Under the pieces are notes generated by a model. The model was not told the origin of the DNA. It saw nothing but the letters and a program-made list of their open reading frames with translations, and ran no database searches. This document shows positions 17,834 through 25,205 of a stretch of 62,527 nt of DNA, one piece after another (the first letter of the stretch is position 1; the number at the start of each line of letters is the position of its first letter). The stretch comes from Clostridia bacterium (lineage in GTDB: Bacteria; Bacillota; Clostridia; Christensenellales; Pumilibacteraceae): NCBI GenBank assembly GCA_017623455.1, contig JAGAPA010000035.1, forward strand, positions 1-62,527, read 5' to 3'. The translations under genes and the position numbers were made by a program.

Positions 17834-18724
17834 ATGAAAGTTAAATTTTGGGGAACAGGCGCTGCAGAGGGTATTCCTTGCGGATTTTGCGGATGTCCCG
17901 TATGCCAAGAAGCAAGAAGAATGGGAGGCAGATACCAAAGAACAAGAGCTCAGGTTATGATTGACGACCAGCTTCTCGTTGACATGGGGCCGGACACTTA
18001 TACAAACGCAAACAGAGCAGGTTACGACCTTTCGCAATTGGAAAACGTGCTTATCACGCACTCGCATTGCGACCACTTCTACCCCAACGAGCTCCATAAC
18101 CGACAGATTGAGTTTTCGTACGATATGAAATATCCTACGCTTAAACTTTACGGCTCGCAGGACGTGTACGATCAATACTTCAACTTTATGGGAGCAGACA
18201 ACGTTTCTAATATAGGCAATATTTCAAAAAGTCGCGGAAAGTATCTCATCGACCAAAAACGCGTTGCATTAAACGTTTTGGAAGAGTATAAAACTTATGA
18301 TATCGGTGAGTTTAAGGTTACTCCGCTTCCCGCAACTCACGGAGGTCAACCGTTCGTTTATATTATTGAAAAAGACGGGAAAGGCATTTTCTATCTTAAT
18401 GACTGTGGAACGCTTAAGGAAGAAGTTTTCGAGTGGCTCGCTAAATCCAACTTTAAGTTGGACCTTGTTATTTACGATTGCACACACGCAATGCGCAACA
18501 CCCTTACCGATCAGGAAGGCAAATACTGGTCGCATATGGGTCAGCCCAACAATATCGTGACTCGTCAACGCTTAACCGAAATGGGACTTTGTTCGGATAA
18601 AACTATCTCAGTAGAAACACATTTCTCACACAACGGAATCTCCGTAGGCTACGGCGACTTTGCTCCGCTTGCCGAAAAAGCAGGATTTATCTGTGCATAC
18701 GACGGTATGGAGCTTGATATTTGA
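17834..18724 (+). CDS. MBL-fold metallohydrolase, PhnP-like
   Basis: The 296-residue protein has the metallo-beta-lactamase fold: THSHCDHFYP gives the HxHxDH dinuclear metal site, PATHGGQPF and YDCTHAM supply further His/Asp ligands, and VETHFSHNG a late histidine. Near the N-terminus CGFCGCPVCQEARR resembles the small Cys-rich zinc insert and following arginines of PhnP-type phosphodiesterases. A cyclic-phosphate or nucleotide phosphodiesterase activity is therefore plausible, but substrate is unknown. It is cytoplasmic (no signal peptide). The ATG has an AGGAGG site; the gene is monocistronic between its own promoter and a bidirectional terminator. Confidence 0.85.
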   Translation: MKVKFWGTGAAEGIPCGFCGCPVCQEARRMGGRYQRTRAQVMIDDQLLVDMGPDTYTNANRAGYDLSQLENVLITHSHCDHFYPNELHNRQIEFSYDMKYPTLKLYGSQDVYDQYFNFMGADNVSNIGNISKSRGKYLIDQKRVALNVLEEYKTYDIGEFKVTPLPATHGGQPFVYIIEKDGKGIFYLNDCGTLKEEVFEWLAKSNFKLDLVIYDCTHAMRNTLTDQEGKYWSHMGQPNNIVTRQRLTEMGLCSDKTISVETHFSHNGISVGYGDFAPLAEKAGFICAYDGMELDI

Positions 18725-18791
18725 TAACTATAAACATCAAAATCTAAATGCAAAGTGTTAAAAAATGCCAGATTATTTTTTGCAAAATACA

Positions 18792-18827
18792 AAACCACTA
18801 AACCGATAAAAGTTTAGTGGTTTTTTT
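18792..18827. terminator. Bidirectional terminator
   Basis: AAACCACTAAAC (18792-18803) pairs perfectly with 18812-18823 around an 8-base loop, with seven T after it on the plus strand and a T-rich tail on the minus strand. It separates the converging MBL hydrolase and surface-protein operon. Confidence 0.88.
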
Positions 18828-18828
18828 G

Positions 18829-19392
18829 TTATGCTACTGATACTATATTTCCATTTTGGTCTAAAGTTGCGTTCCAGCTATTTTTAACAGCATCCGCAGT
18901 GTTTGACTGTACGCCTGCAAAAACATATGTAGAAACCAACTTGTATTCTTGCTTATGCTCGTCACCCGGAAGCAAGTTCCGCGAAATTTGAGGAAGAACA
19001 GTTGTGGCTTGACCTATAGCAACAGGCTTTGTGTAGTAATAAAAGCCATCTGCACCTTTAATCCAATCTGCAACATCAATTATCGTGTAATCAACACCCT
19101 CAATTGCTCCTTCGTGATAAATAGAATTATCATCATAATCCTGATAATTAACAACTATTGCTACCCTTATGTACGCACCTACGTCAGACTGTGTAGTATT
19201 GGTTATTGTTGTATACTCACCGTCCGTATTTGCTTCAAGAACGATTTTACCGGGCTGAAAACTATTGCTCACGGATGAGCTCTTAGTTACCATTTTTGCT
19301 AAAGTCGGCACAAACCCGGCAACAAGCAACAACACGACGGCAAGTATTAAAATAATAACTTTTGTATTACCAGTTTTATTCTGTTTAGCCAA
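18829..19392 (-). CDS. SipW-dependent-type (TasA/camelysin-like) secreted protein 4
   Basis: The 187-residue protein begins with basic residues and a long hydrophobic segment ending ...VPTLAKMVT, then SSSVSNSFQPGKIVLE, the Asn-Phe-x-x-Gly-x-Ile pattern seen in the other three small proteins of this locus. Such N-termini are cleaved by SipW-type signal peptidases, and the mature jelly-roll proteins can form fibres in Bacillus. A conserved late part, RNLLPGDEHKQEYKL, matches the expected conserved PGD element. It starts with TTG, supported by a strong GGAGG nine bases upstream. It is the last gene of the locus, directly after the large secreted protein, and ends in the bidirectional terminator. 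It is more diverged than its three paralogues. Confidence 0.75.
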   Translation of the reverse strand: MAKQNKTGNTKVIILILAVVLLLVAGFVPTLAKMVTKSSSVSNSFQPGKIVLEANTDGEYTTITNTTQSDVGAYIRVAIVVNYQDYDDNSIYHEGAIEGVDYTIIDVADWIKGADGFYYYTKPVAIGQATTVLPQISRNLLPGDEHKQEYKLVSTYVFAGVQSNTADAVKNSWNATLDQNGNIVSVA

Positions 19393-19417
19393 GTTTTAAG
19401 ACCTCCTTTTTGTGTTT

Positions 19418-19822
19418 TTAACTATGAACAACATGGTGATCAACTATATCTATATAACCGTAACCATAAAGATACTTATTATCGTTATAAATATAATTGA
19501 ATGTAATCGTATGAGTTTTCCCGTCCTCAATCGCAACGTCAATATAAGTATCGGAAGAGGAATACAAGGTATCCCAAGCACTTATGGGCGTAATTCTATA
19601 CATTCCTACGGGAAGATTTTTGATAACTGCTATTCCGTCCGCAGGTACAACACACATAATGGGAGTGAAATTTTCTACGTCGAAAATTTGCGATGAGATT
19701 GCAGTAATCTTAAAAATATACGCTTCGTTTTCGTGTCCGTTATTAGCTCTAAGCTCTATACCGGCAAGTGGTGGTCTATAGTAGTTAAAGAACTGACACA
19801 CCGTTGAATGTGACACTGACAT
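19418..19822 (-). pseudogene. C-terminal part of the large secreted protein, out of frame with its upstream part
   Basis: This frame contains a beta-rich segment of 134 residues from its first Met (LAGIELRANNGHE..., then DGIAVIKNLPVGMYRITP, a prealbumin-like pattern typical of Gram-positive surface proteins). There is no ribosome site at its Met. The same frame stays open upstream to 20041, reading ...GAVDCDYITVHSDHISLIL and DGESVRFNNVPVFGN, which joins smoothly to LADIASG of the upstream gene. I therefore regard it as the true C-terminus of that gene, separated by a one-base shift at the GGGG run (20041-20044). No sortase motif or membrane anchor is seen at its end. Confidence 0.8.
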
Positions 19823-19908
19823 TACTGCAGGAATAGTCTGTGTATATACACTGGCACCGTCAACAACAGAATAATGATGCTGATGATCCTCATCCGTAAT
19901 GTTTTCAG

Positions 19909-22023
19909 TTACACTGTAAACAGACTCGCCGTCATCATTATTTCCAAATACGGGAACATTGTTAAAACGAACAGACTCGCCGTCATAAAGAATGAGTGAG
20001 ATATGATCGGAATGAACTGTGATATAATCACAATCAACAGCCCCGAAGCTATATCAGCGAGATTCAAATCAATCGTTTGTATCGTTGCTCCGCCCATGCC
20101 GTTTGCAATATACTTATTCGCTTCTACCGTTACAAGACGGAATTCATCAGTGTACACAAGGTCAAAAGTAAAGTGGAACGGTACAAAATCAACAGTGCCA
20201 TAAACCGGTACCAATGGGTGACTATCGTGGTCTGAAACAAGCAACACGTCTTTATAAATTGTTATAGAATTAACGTCTGTTTTTAAGCTGTCAGAAACGT
20301 TCCATATAGCGTACAAAACAGTATTTGGTTCAGATAATATTATTTGCCCCGTAGGCTGAATTAGCTGATCGTCTGTTGCGGTAGGAGTTTTCGCCCAACC
20401 CTTAAACTGAATCGTACCCTTTTCATTGGTAACTTTGTGATAAACGTTAAAAACTGTATTTTTATATGCCCAGTCATCCAAATTTACATAAATAATTTTA
20501 TCATCGTCTTCGGGACACTCCATATAAACGTGAGAATCAGGAAGAACCAATCTGTAGTTTCCATCAAGCGTATAATCTTCCATGTTAAGATTATAACCCA
20601 AAACGTATGCATCACCACGAACAAGTGCTACGTCTACGTGCCATACTCCGTCTGTCATATACTTGATAACGTAAGGAATAAGACGGAATTCCGCATAATA
20701 TACAGGTAAATCATCAATATAACTGATACCTTGATCGCTATAATACTTAATAGTTTTTGTATCGTCAGTTGTAAGATATACGCTGTGTGTTTCAATTACT
20801 GCTCCTGCAACAGGATCGGAAATCTCCTGCTTATACATAAGCCTTATATCATTGTTAATTCCGTTGTGTCTATCGTTCCACTCTGCAACGAGGCTTGCAA
20901 TCTGAGCCCAATTAACCGTTTGCTCTCCAAGCTCATTTTCAAACGCTGCCAAGGTAGAACGGCCTGAGGCGTCAACTACACCGTAAATTTGAGTTCCTTG
21001 TACGTCGTACATCCAAGCGGACGAGCTACTCATTGCATCGGCGTTAAGATACTGATCTGCATTATTATTGAAATTACAGGTTGCTTCTTGTAGTGAATAC
21101 GTGCCGTTTCCGTCCAAATCGTTTACGTGATAATACTGACCTGACGTATTAGTAGGCTCTGAGGGGAAATTTCCCGAAGACTGATCGAGAATTGCAATCA
21201 TTATTTTACCGTTATCAACGATATTTCTTACAATTTCTTGTCTTGTCTTTACAACAAAGGTGACAACCGACGTCCAGCTATTCCACCAACCGCTGGTTTT
21301 AACTGTTACGGTTGCAGAATCTCCTGACTTAGCTAAAGCACTGATTGTCATTACCTTGTTCGAATAAGATATAGAGCTTACCTGCGAGGAAAAAGTACCG
21401 GTTCCCGAGAAATTAAGCGACAATACAGTACCAGGCTCCAGATAATAAATATCTCCGTCACTATTAGCATTAATATTAAATGAAAGGTCGCCTTTTAAGT
21501 AATAGTACTCCGAAAAAGAGTCCGTTTCAAATACAATTTCGCCGTTTTCTACGGTAAGAGGTCCAATGGTTTTATACGTCTTTGTTCCGTCTGCCTCTTC
21601 GTGCATATGGATTACGTATACCTGATCTCCGCTAAACAATCCGAGTTCGCCCGCTTTGGTTGTAACGGTTACTGTCTTACCGTCCTCCGGCTGCCAATCA
21701 CGTCCGTTATACTCCACAGCAATATCGTACGCACCAAGAATATCACCCATACTGTTAGTTTGTTGCGAGGTAATTCCTTCGTCGTAATTTCTCTCATCAA
21801 TCTTTGTCAAACTAAGCGTAGAATTTACCGGAGCACCACTAACGGATACTGACGCACCCGTAATTGTTGTACTGGAAATCTCACCGTCTAAAACTACTGT
21901 TTCTTCGGTGTTATTAGGAACGTATTCAGTTGTTACGTCATCCGCTATAGCAACCAATACTCCGTGAGGGGTAAGATTGATTATCATTAACAAGCAGACA
22001 ATAAAAGCAATTAATCTTTTCAT
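19909..22023 (-). CDS. Large secreted surface protein (frameshifted near its end)
   Basis: The product has a signal peptide (MKRLIAFIVCLLMIINL...), then a region with a ZU5-like or beta-rich pattern (DILGAYDIAVEY, TVTVTTKAGELGLFSGDQVYVIHM, FSEYYYL). A central portion of about 300 residues is rich in Tyr, Asn and Asp. An InlB/Listeria-Bacteroides-type repeat ends WAKTPTATDD...YAIWN. The last 55 residues of this frame become hydrophobic and unlike a surface protein, because the frame shifts at the GGGG at 20041-20044; the correct continuation is the fragment at 19418-20041. The repaired protein would have about 868 residues. It lies between two groups of TasA-like proteins and probably forms part of the same surface structure, but its exact role is unknown. 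Its ATG is preceded by AAAGGAAC. Confidence 0.8.
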   Translation of the reverse strand: MKRLIAFIVCLLMIINLTPHGVLVAIADDVTTEYVPNNTEETVVLDGEISSTTITGASVSVSGAPVNSTLSLTKIDERNYDEGITSQQTNSMGDILGAYDIAVEYNGRDWQPEDGKTVTVTTKAGELGLFSGDQVYVIHMHEEADGTKTYKTIGPLTVENGEIVFETDSFSEYYYLKGDLSFNINANSDGDIYYLEPGTVLSLNFSGTGTFSSQVSSISYSNKVMTISALAKSGDSATVTVKTSGWWNSWTSVVTFVVKTRQEIVRNIVDNGKIMIAILDQSSGNFPSEPTNTSGQYYHVNDLDGNGTYSLQEATCNFNNNADQYLNADAMSSSSAWMYDVQGTQIYGVVDASGRSTLAAFENELGEQTVNWAQIASLVAEWNDRHNGINNDIRLMYKQEISDPVAGAVIETHSVYLTTDDTKTIKYYSDQGISYIDDLPVYYAEFRLIPYVIKYMTDGVWHVDVALVRGDAYVLGYNLNMEDYTLDGNYRLVLPDSHVYMECPEDDDKIIYVNLDDWAYKNTVFNVYHKVTNEKGTIQFKGWAKTPTATDDQLIQPTGQIILSEPNTVLYAIWNVSDSLKTDVNSITIYKDVLLVSDHDSHPLVPVYGTVDFVPFHFTFDLVYTDEFRLVTVEANKYIANGMGGATIQTIDLNLADIASGLLIVIISQFIPIISHSFFMTASLFVLTMFPYLEIMMTASLFTV

Positions 22024-22153
22024 ATTTAGTTCCTTTTACACGGGTTAAACAACTTTTCTTGTACAACTTTACTTCTTGCGTTTGTATTTGTTTGTCTAAA
22101 AATCTATTCTATATTATATAAACAAATACACACGCAAAAAACAAAATATTGCA

Positions 22154-22190
22154 CTTAGTATTACACCTCAAAATCGGGTGTAATACTAAG
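22154..22190 (-). terminator. Strong intercistronic hairpin, possible partial terminator
   Basis: A perfect 14-bp inverted repeat, CTTAGTATTACACC and its complement, encloses a 9-base loop in the 211-base gap between the third TasA-like gene and the large secreted protein. On the transcribed strand it is followed by TGCAATATTTTGTTTTTT, a T-rich but interrupted tail. It may lower expression of the large protein relative to the upstream subunits. Confidence 0.65.
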
Positions 22191-22234
22191 TCGCATATCT
22201 ATAATTTTTTGGAATTGAAGACCACTCTCTTGAT

Positions 22235-22936
22235 CTACGCAAACGGATGATGCGTTGCGGTAATTTCTCCAAACGCTTCGTTAAGTGCATATTCTGCCGT
22301 TACGTCTTCAAAACCGCCATGCTGAACAGCCTGAGATACAACCGAAATAGAAAGGTTTGTAATACCCTCAAGATCTGCAGATGTTGCTGTTTTATCAAGA
22401 TAGAACTGCAATAAGCTTGGAGCTGACAACTCACCGGGCTCTAAATAATCAACGTACGTACCTATCCATATCGTATTTTGTACGCCATTTATGGTTACAC
22501 TATCAATCTTTTTCCATCTAATAAGAGCTGCATATTCGTTCTTTACTATCTTAATCAAATCGTTACCAATCTTAGGCACAGCGATGATCGTGCGAACGTA
22601 AGCATTATTAGAACCGACGTTCTCTAAACTTATTACACGCTCTATCAGGTTTTTATGTGTGTAGAAATTATAAACAACTCCGCCAATAGCGTGAGTCACG
22701 CTTCTGTCAGCCTCGTTCTTTGCCTCCACAACAGGAAGTAATGACGTACCTGCAACAGTAACATCCTGACCTATTCTGTTTGTTTCATTTTGAATAATTT
22801 TAATTTTACCAGCAACAACTACGTTGTTAGTAGACGTTGTAGTATCGGTAAAGTATGCAAACGATACGCCAACAAAAGCACATATCAGCATTACTACCGC
22901 CACTACCGATAAAATAATTTTCTTTTTATGCTTCAT
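22235..22936 (-). CDS. SipW-dependent-type (TasA/camelysin-like) secreted protein 3
   Basis: The 233-residue protein has MKHKKKIIL, a hydrophobic core, then SFAYFTDTTTSTNN and VVVAGKIKI, very close to the TasA/CalY signal region AYFTD...N...G. Cleavage by the neighbouring SipW-type peptidase is expected. The mature part includes IERVISLENVGSNNAYVRTI, the conserved segment for the first jelly-roll strands in TasA-like proteins, and a LEPGELSAPSLLQFYLD element. It follows protein 2 by 21 bases and precedes the strong hairpin at 22154-22190. Of the four small proteins it is the best match to the canonical SipW-type signal. Confidence 0.85.
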   Translation of the reverse strand: MKHKKKIILSVVAVVMLICAFVGVSFAYFTDTTTSTNNVVVAGKIKIIQNETNRIGQDVTVAGTSLLPVVEAKNEADRSVTHAIGGVVYNFYTHKNLIERVISLENVGSNNAYVRTIIAVPKIGNDLIKIVKNEYAALIRWKKIDSVTINGVQNTIWIGTYVDYLEPGELSAPSLLQFYLDKTATSADLEGITNLSISVVSQAVQHGGFEDVTAEYALNEAFGEITATHHPFA

Positions 22937-22957
22937 AAATTTTTCCTACCCTTTAAA

Positions 22958-23512
22958 TTAAGAATAGTTTGCAGGATTGCTAACTTCTGCCCAAGCCTCT
23001 TCTACCGTTTCTACGCTCAGCTGTTGACAAGCATACGCAGTAAACGTAAGCGTTGGATTTTGAACGTTTTGCAGTTTTTTAGTCGTTACGTCTTTTACTG
23101 TAACAATATTATCCTTTAGCACGTAGAACTCTTGAATAGTTTCGGCATAAGAAACCTTTCTATACCACAAGCTTCCTTGACCGGTATACCCTAGATATTT
23201 CTCCCAGCCGTCAGCGAGCTCATACTCCAATACTTCGCTAAGTCCGTCCGACTCGTCAATCTTTATGAAAAGCCAACAATCTTCGCTACGAGCTTTTACG
23301 GTAACCTTAGGATCTTTAGGTATTTCAGCACAAGCAACAAGCTTGTAAGTATTATTAGTTTCGGTAAGTTCAATTTCTATATTACCAACCGTAAAAACGT
23401 TTTCTATCGTACCGGTTCTATCGAAAAGAAACGCAAAAGACGTACCTACCGCCACACCAATTACAAGGACAAACGAAAGCACAAGAAGAAGTAGTTTTGT
23501 GCTTTTCTTCAT
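22958..23512 (-). CDS. SipW-dependent-type (TasA/camelysin-like) secreted protein 2
   Basis: The 184-residue product opens MKKSTKLLLLVLSFVLV and ends its signal region SFAFLFDRTGTIENVF, followed by TVGNIEIELTET, the shared N-x-F-x-x-G-x-I pattern. The mature portion has KVTVKARSEDCWLFIKIDES, a strand pair conserved in such proteins, and two unpaired-looking cysteines. AAGGAG lies before the ATG. It sits 16 bases downstream of protein 1, so the three are cotranscribed from the sipW promoter or an internal one. Probably a minor or major fibre subunit; which one cannot be told. Confidence 0.82.
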   Translation of the reverse strand: MKKSTKLLLLVLSFVLVIGVAVGTSFAFLFDRTGTIENVFTVGNIEIELTETNNTYKLVACAEIPKDPKVTVKARSEDCWLFIKIDESDGLSEVLEYELADGWEKYLGYTGQGSLWYRKVSYAETIQEFYVLKDNIVTVKDVTTKKLQNVQNPTLTFTAYACQQLSVETVEEAWAEVSNPANYS

Positions 23513-23528
23513 AAACGTTCTCCTTTAA

Positions 23529-24254
23529 TTATGCAGTAAATACACCTGATGCAACTTCCCAAGCGTGTGGAGCACCTTCTAGATTATCAAAACCTTGAGC
23601 CTGAATTGCATACGCAGTAACAGCAATTGTCTTTCCTTTGTAATTTACACCATCGTGATTAGAAAAATCTGCTATGGCACTGCTGATATAAACCTTTTCA
23701 AATACATTGTAATCTTCTTTTGCAACAGCTAAATCGCCTTTAACTTTATCCGTTATTCCATAGAAATAAACATTCGCAACACGTTCACTGGCTTCTAATT
23801 CTCCGTTATCATTGCTATCAATGTATAAAGGGTTCCAACCATTTGCTTCCATTTGTTTTTCAATAGTAGGATATCCTGCACTAACTCCACCGTCAGCAAC
23901 TTCATATCCTGCTTCAAGCGGTACAATTTCATTTACTACCTTAACGAACAAATATGCATTTTCAGATCCTTCATCCACATGAATAATGGGATCTTTATCG
24001 TAAGAAGCGCCAGGGATAAGCTTGAAACCTTGACCAAACATTACACGCTCAATTACATCATGTTCATTTTTTTTATGTTTTCCGTCTGTTCCAACGAAAC
24101 CTTCAGTTAACGTAATACCTACGTCACCAATGGTAAACGTGTTAGTTAACGTACCCGTTTGAGAAGTAAGATATGCCAAAGTACCGAAGACACTTCCGCA
24201 CACAAGCAATACAGCACACAACATTACTGCCATAACTTTTGCAAATTTTTTCAT
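23529..24254 (-). CDS. SipW-dependent-type (TasA/camelysin-like) secreted protein 1
   Basis: The product (about 241 residues) has a signal region ending GTLAYLTSQTGTLTNTF, then TIGDVGITLTEG, the shared TasA-like pattern. The mature part contains KLIPGASYDKDPIIHVD and SENAYLFVKVVNEI, the conserved PG-x-x-x-x-K/DP element of this fold, and a C-terminal AVTAYAIQAQGF strand. I choose the ATG at 24254, nine bases after GGAGG; an ATG three codons earlier abuts the ribosome site. It follows sipW after a 140-base gap that contains no gene. It is the first substrate downstream of the peptidase, as tasA or calY is of sipW in Bacillus. Confidence 0.83.
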   Translation of the reverse strand: MKKFAKVMAVMLCAVLLVCGSVFGTLAYLTSQTGTLTNTFTIGDVGITLTEGFVGTDGKHKKNEHDVIERVMFGQGFKLIPGASYDKDPIIHVDEGSENAYLFVKVVNEIVPLEAGYEVADGGVSAGYPTIEKQMEANGWNPLYIDSNDNGELEASERVANVYFYGITDKVKGDLAVAKEDYNVFEKVYISSAIADFSNHDGVNYKGKTIAVTAYAIQAQGFDNLEGAPHAWEVASGVFTA

Positions 24255-24394
24255 TTTTTGCATCCTCCAAAAAAAATTTAATTTATTTTATGTAATACGG
24301 CGATAAAGCCGACGTTACCGTGATTAATTTATCAAATACGTCTTATCTTGCTTGTCCGCTTTTATTTCCCAAGAAACGAACAACGCATATAAGG

Positions 24395-24922
24395 CTATTT
24401 TGCGGTGTCACCTTTCGGTGATTTATCAGATTTGTCGTCCTTTCCGAAAAGTATATCGGGAAGAATGATTAACGCTATTAAAACAAATATTATTGCTATC
24501 GAAGTAAATCTTCCTGCCTTAGACTGCAAGAAAGCCGCAATATATCCGATAAGCGGAATATGGAACTGAACCTTGCCGATAATAGAGCTTGGGGCAACAA
24601 GTGCTCCGTCTGCCGTATTGTTATTGTCGCCTTTCGTCCTGAACATTACGGAAGAGGGATCGTCAGTAACTACATCTTCTATTCGATGCGTTACGATTGT
24701 ATCGCCCGCAACCCTGAAAGTTATTACGTCGCCTTTTCGCAAATCGTTTGCATTAACCTTTGTTACGTATACTATCGAGCCTACGGGGTAGTTTGGCTCC
24801 ATAGATCCCGAAACGATTGTATACGGTTGTAGCCCAAAGAGTTTCAAACCAAACAGCAACACTGCTAAAAGCGCTACGATAGCAACCAAAACCCAAGTGC
24901 ATATATTCCATACTTTTTTCAC
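24395..24922 (-). CDS. sipW: Signal peptidase I, SipW (ER/archaeal) type
   Basis: This 175-residue membrane peptidase removes signal peptides from TasA-like proteins. A first membrane span (about 10-30) is followed by IVSGSMEPNYP with the catalytic Ser40, VGSIVYV, GDVITF and TIVTHRIE, where His79 takes the place of the lysine found in ordinary bacterial type I peptidases. GDNNNTAD and GKVQFHIPLIGY follow, and a second membrane span at about 140-157 precedes a charged, Lys/Asp-rich tail. It starts with GTG, preceded by GAGG, which itself lies in the loop of a small CAAAG/CTTTG hairpin that may limit translation. It heads the locus and is transcribed from the promoter at 24990-25018. Confidence 0.92.
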   Translation of the reverse strand: MKKVWNICTWVLVAIVALLAVLLFGLKLFGLQPYTIVSGSMEPNYPVGSIVYVTKVNANDLRKGDVITFRVAGDTIVTHRIEDVVTDDPSSVMFRTKGDNNNTADGALVAPSSIIGKVQFHIPLIGYIAAFLQSKAGRFTSIAIIFVLIALIILPDILFGKDDKSDKSPKGDTAK

Positions 24923-24989
24923 AAAGCAAAGCCTCTTTGTTATATAATAACAATGCCCTTAAGCCTAAGCTCTCGAACACCATATATAT

Positions 24990-25018
24990 AATATACTCCT
25001 ATTTTAAAGCAAAGTCAA
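24990..25018 (-). promoter_or_regulatory. Promoter of the sipW / TasA-like locus
   Basis: TTGACT (25013-25018) and TATATT (24990-24995) on the minus strand are 17 bp apart, about 60 bases before the sipW start codon. The stretch from 25019 to 25140 shows no gene and no repeated operator that I can recognise. Confidence 0.75.
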
Positions 25019-25144
25019 TAGTTTTGCTGTATTTTTACATGTAGAAAAGACAAATATTTTTAATTTTCTCAGTTAAAAACACCTGATATTGAACAAAAAC
25101 TATTTTGAACGATTACGCTACTGTCATTAAGTGTTTTTTAACAC

Positions 25145-25184
25145 AAAACTCCGCTCTCTTTCCAAAGGAAGAAAACGGAGTTTT
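25145..25184. terminator. Terminator at the end of the permease gene
   Basis: AAAACTCCG (25145-25153) pairs with CGGAGTTTT (25176-25184); inside, CTTTCC and GGAAG pair to extend the stem. A T-rich tract follows on both strands. It ends the long redox operon on the minus strand. Confidence 0.75.
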
Positions 25185-25205
25185 TGTTTACGTTTTTTGC
25201 TTAGA

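Noticed and set aside
24753-24983. Minus-strand frame overlapping the sipW start
   Set aside because: It overlaps sipW in another frame and lacks a ribosome site; sipW has GTG with GAGG and the correct catalytic motifs.
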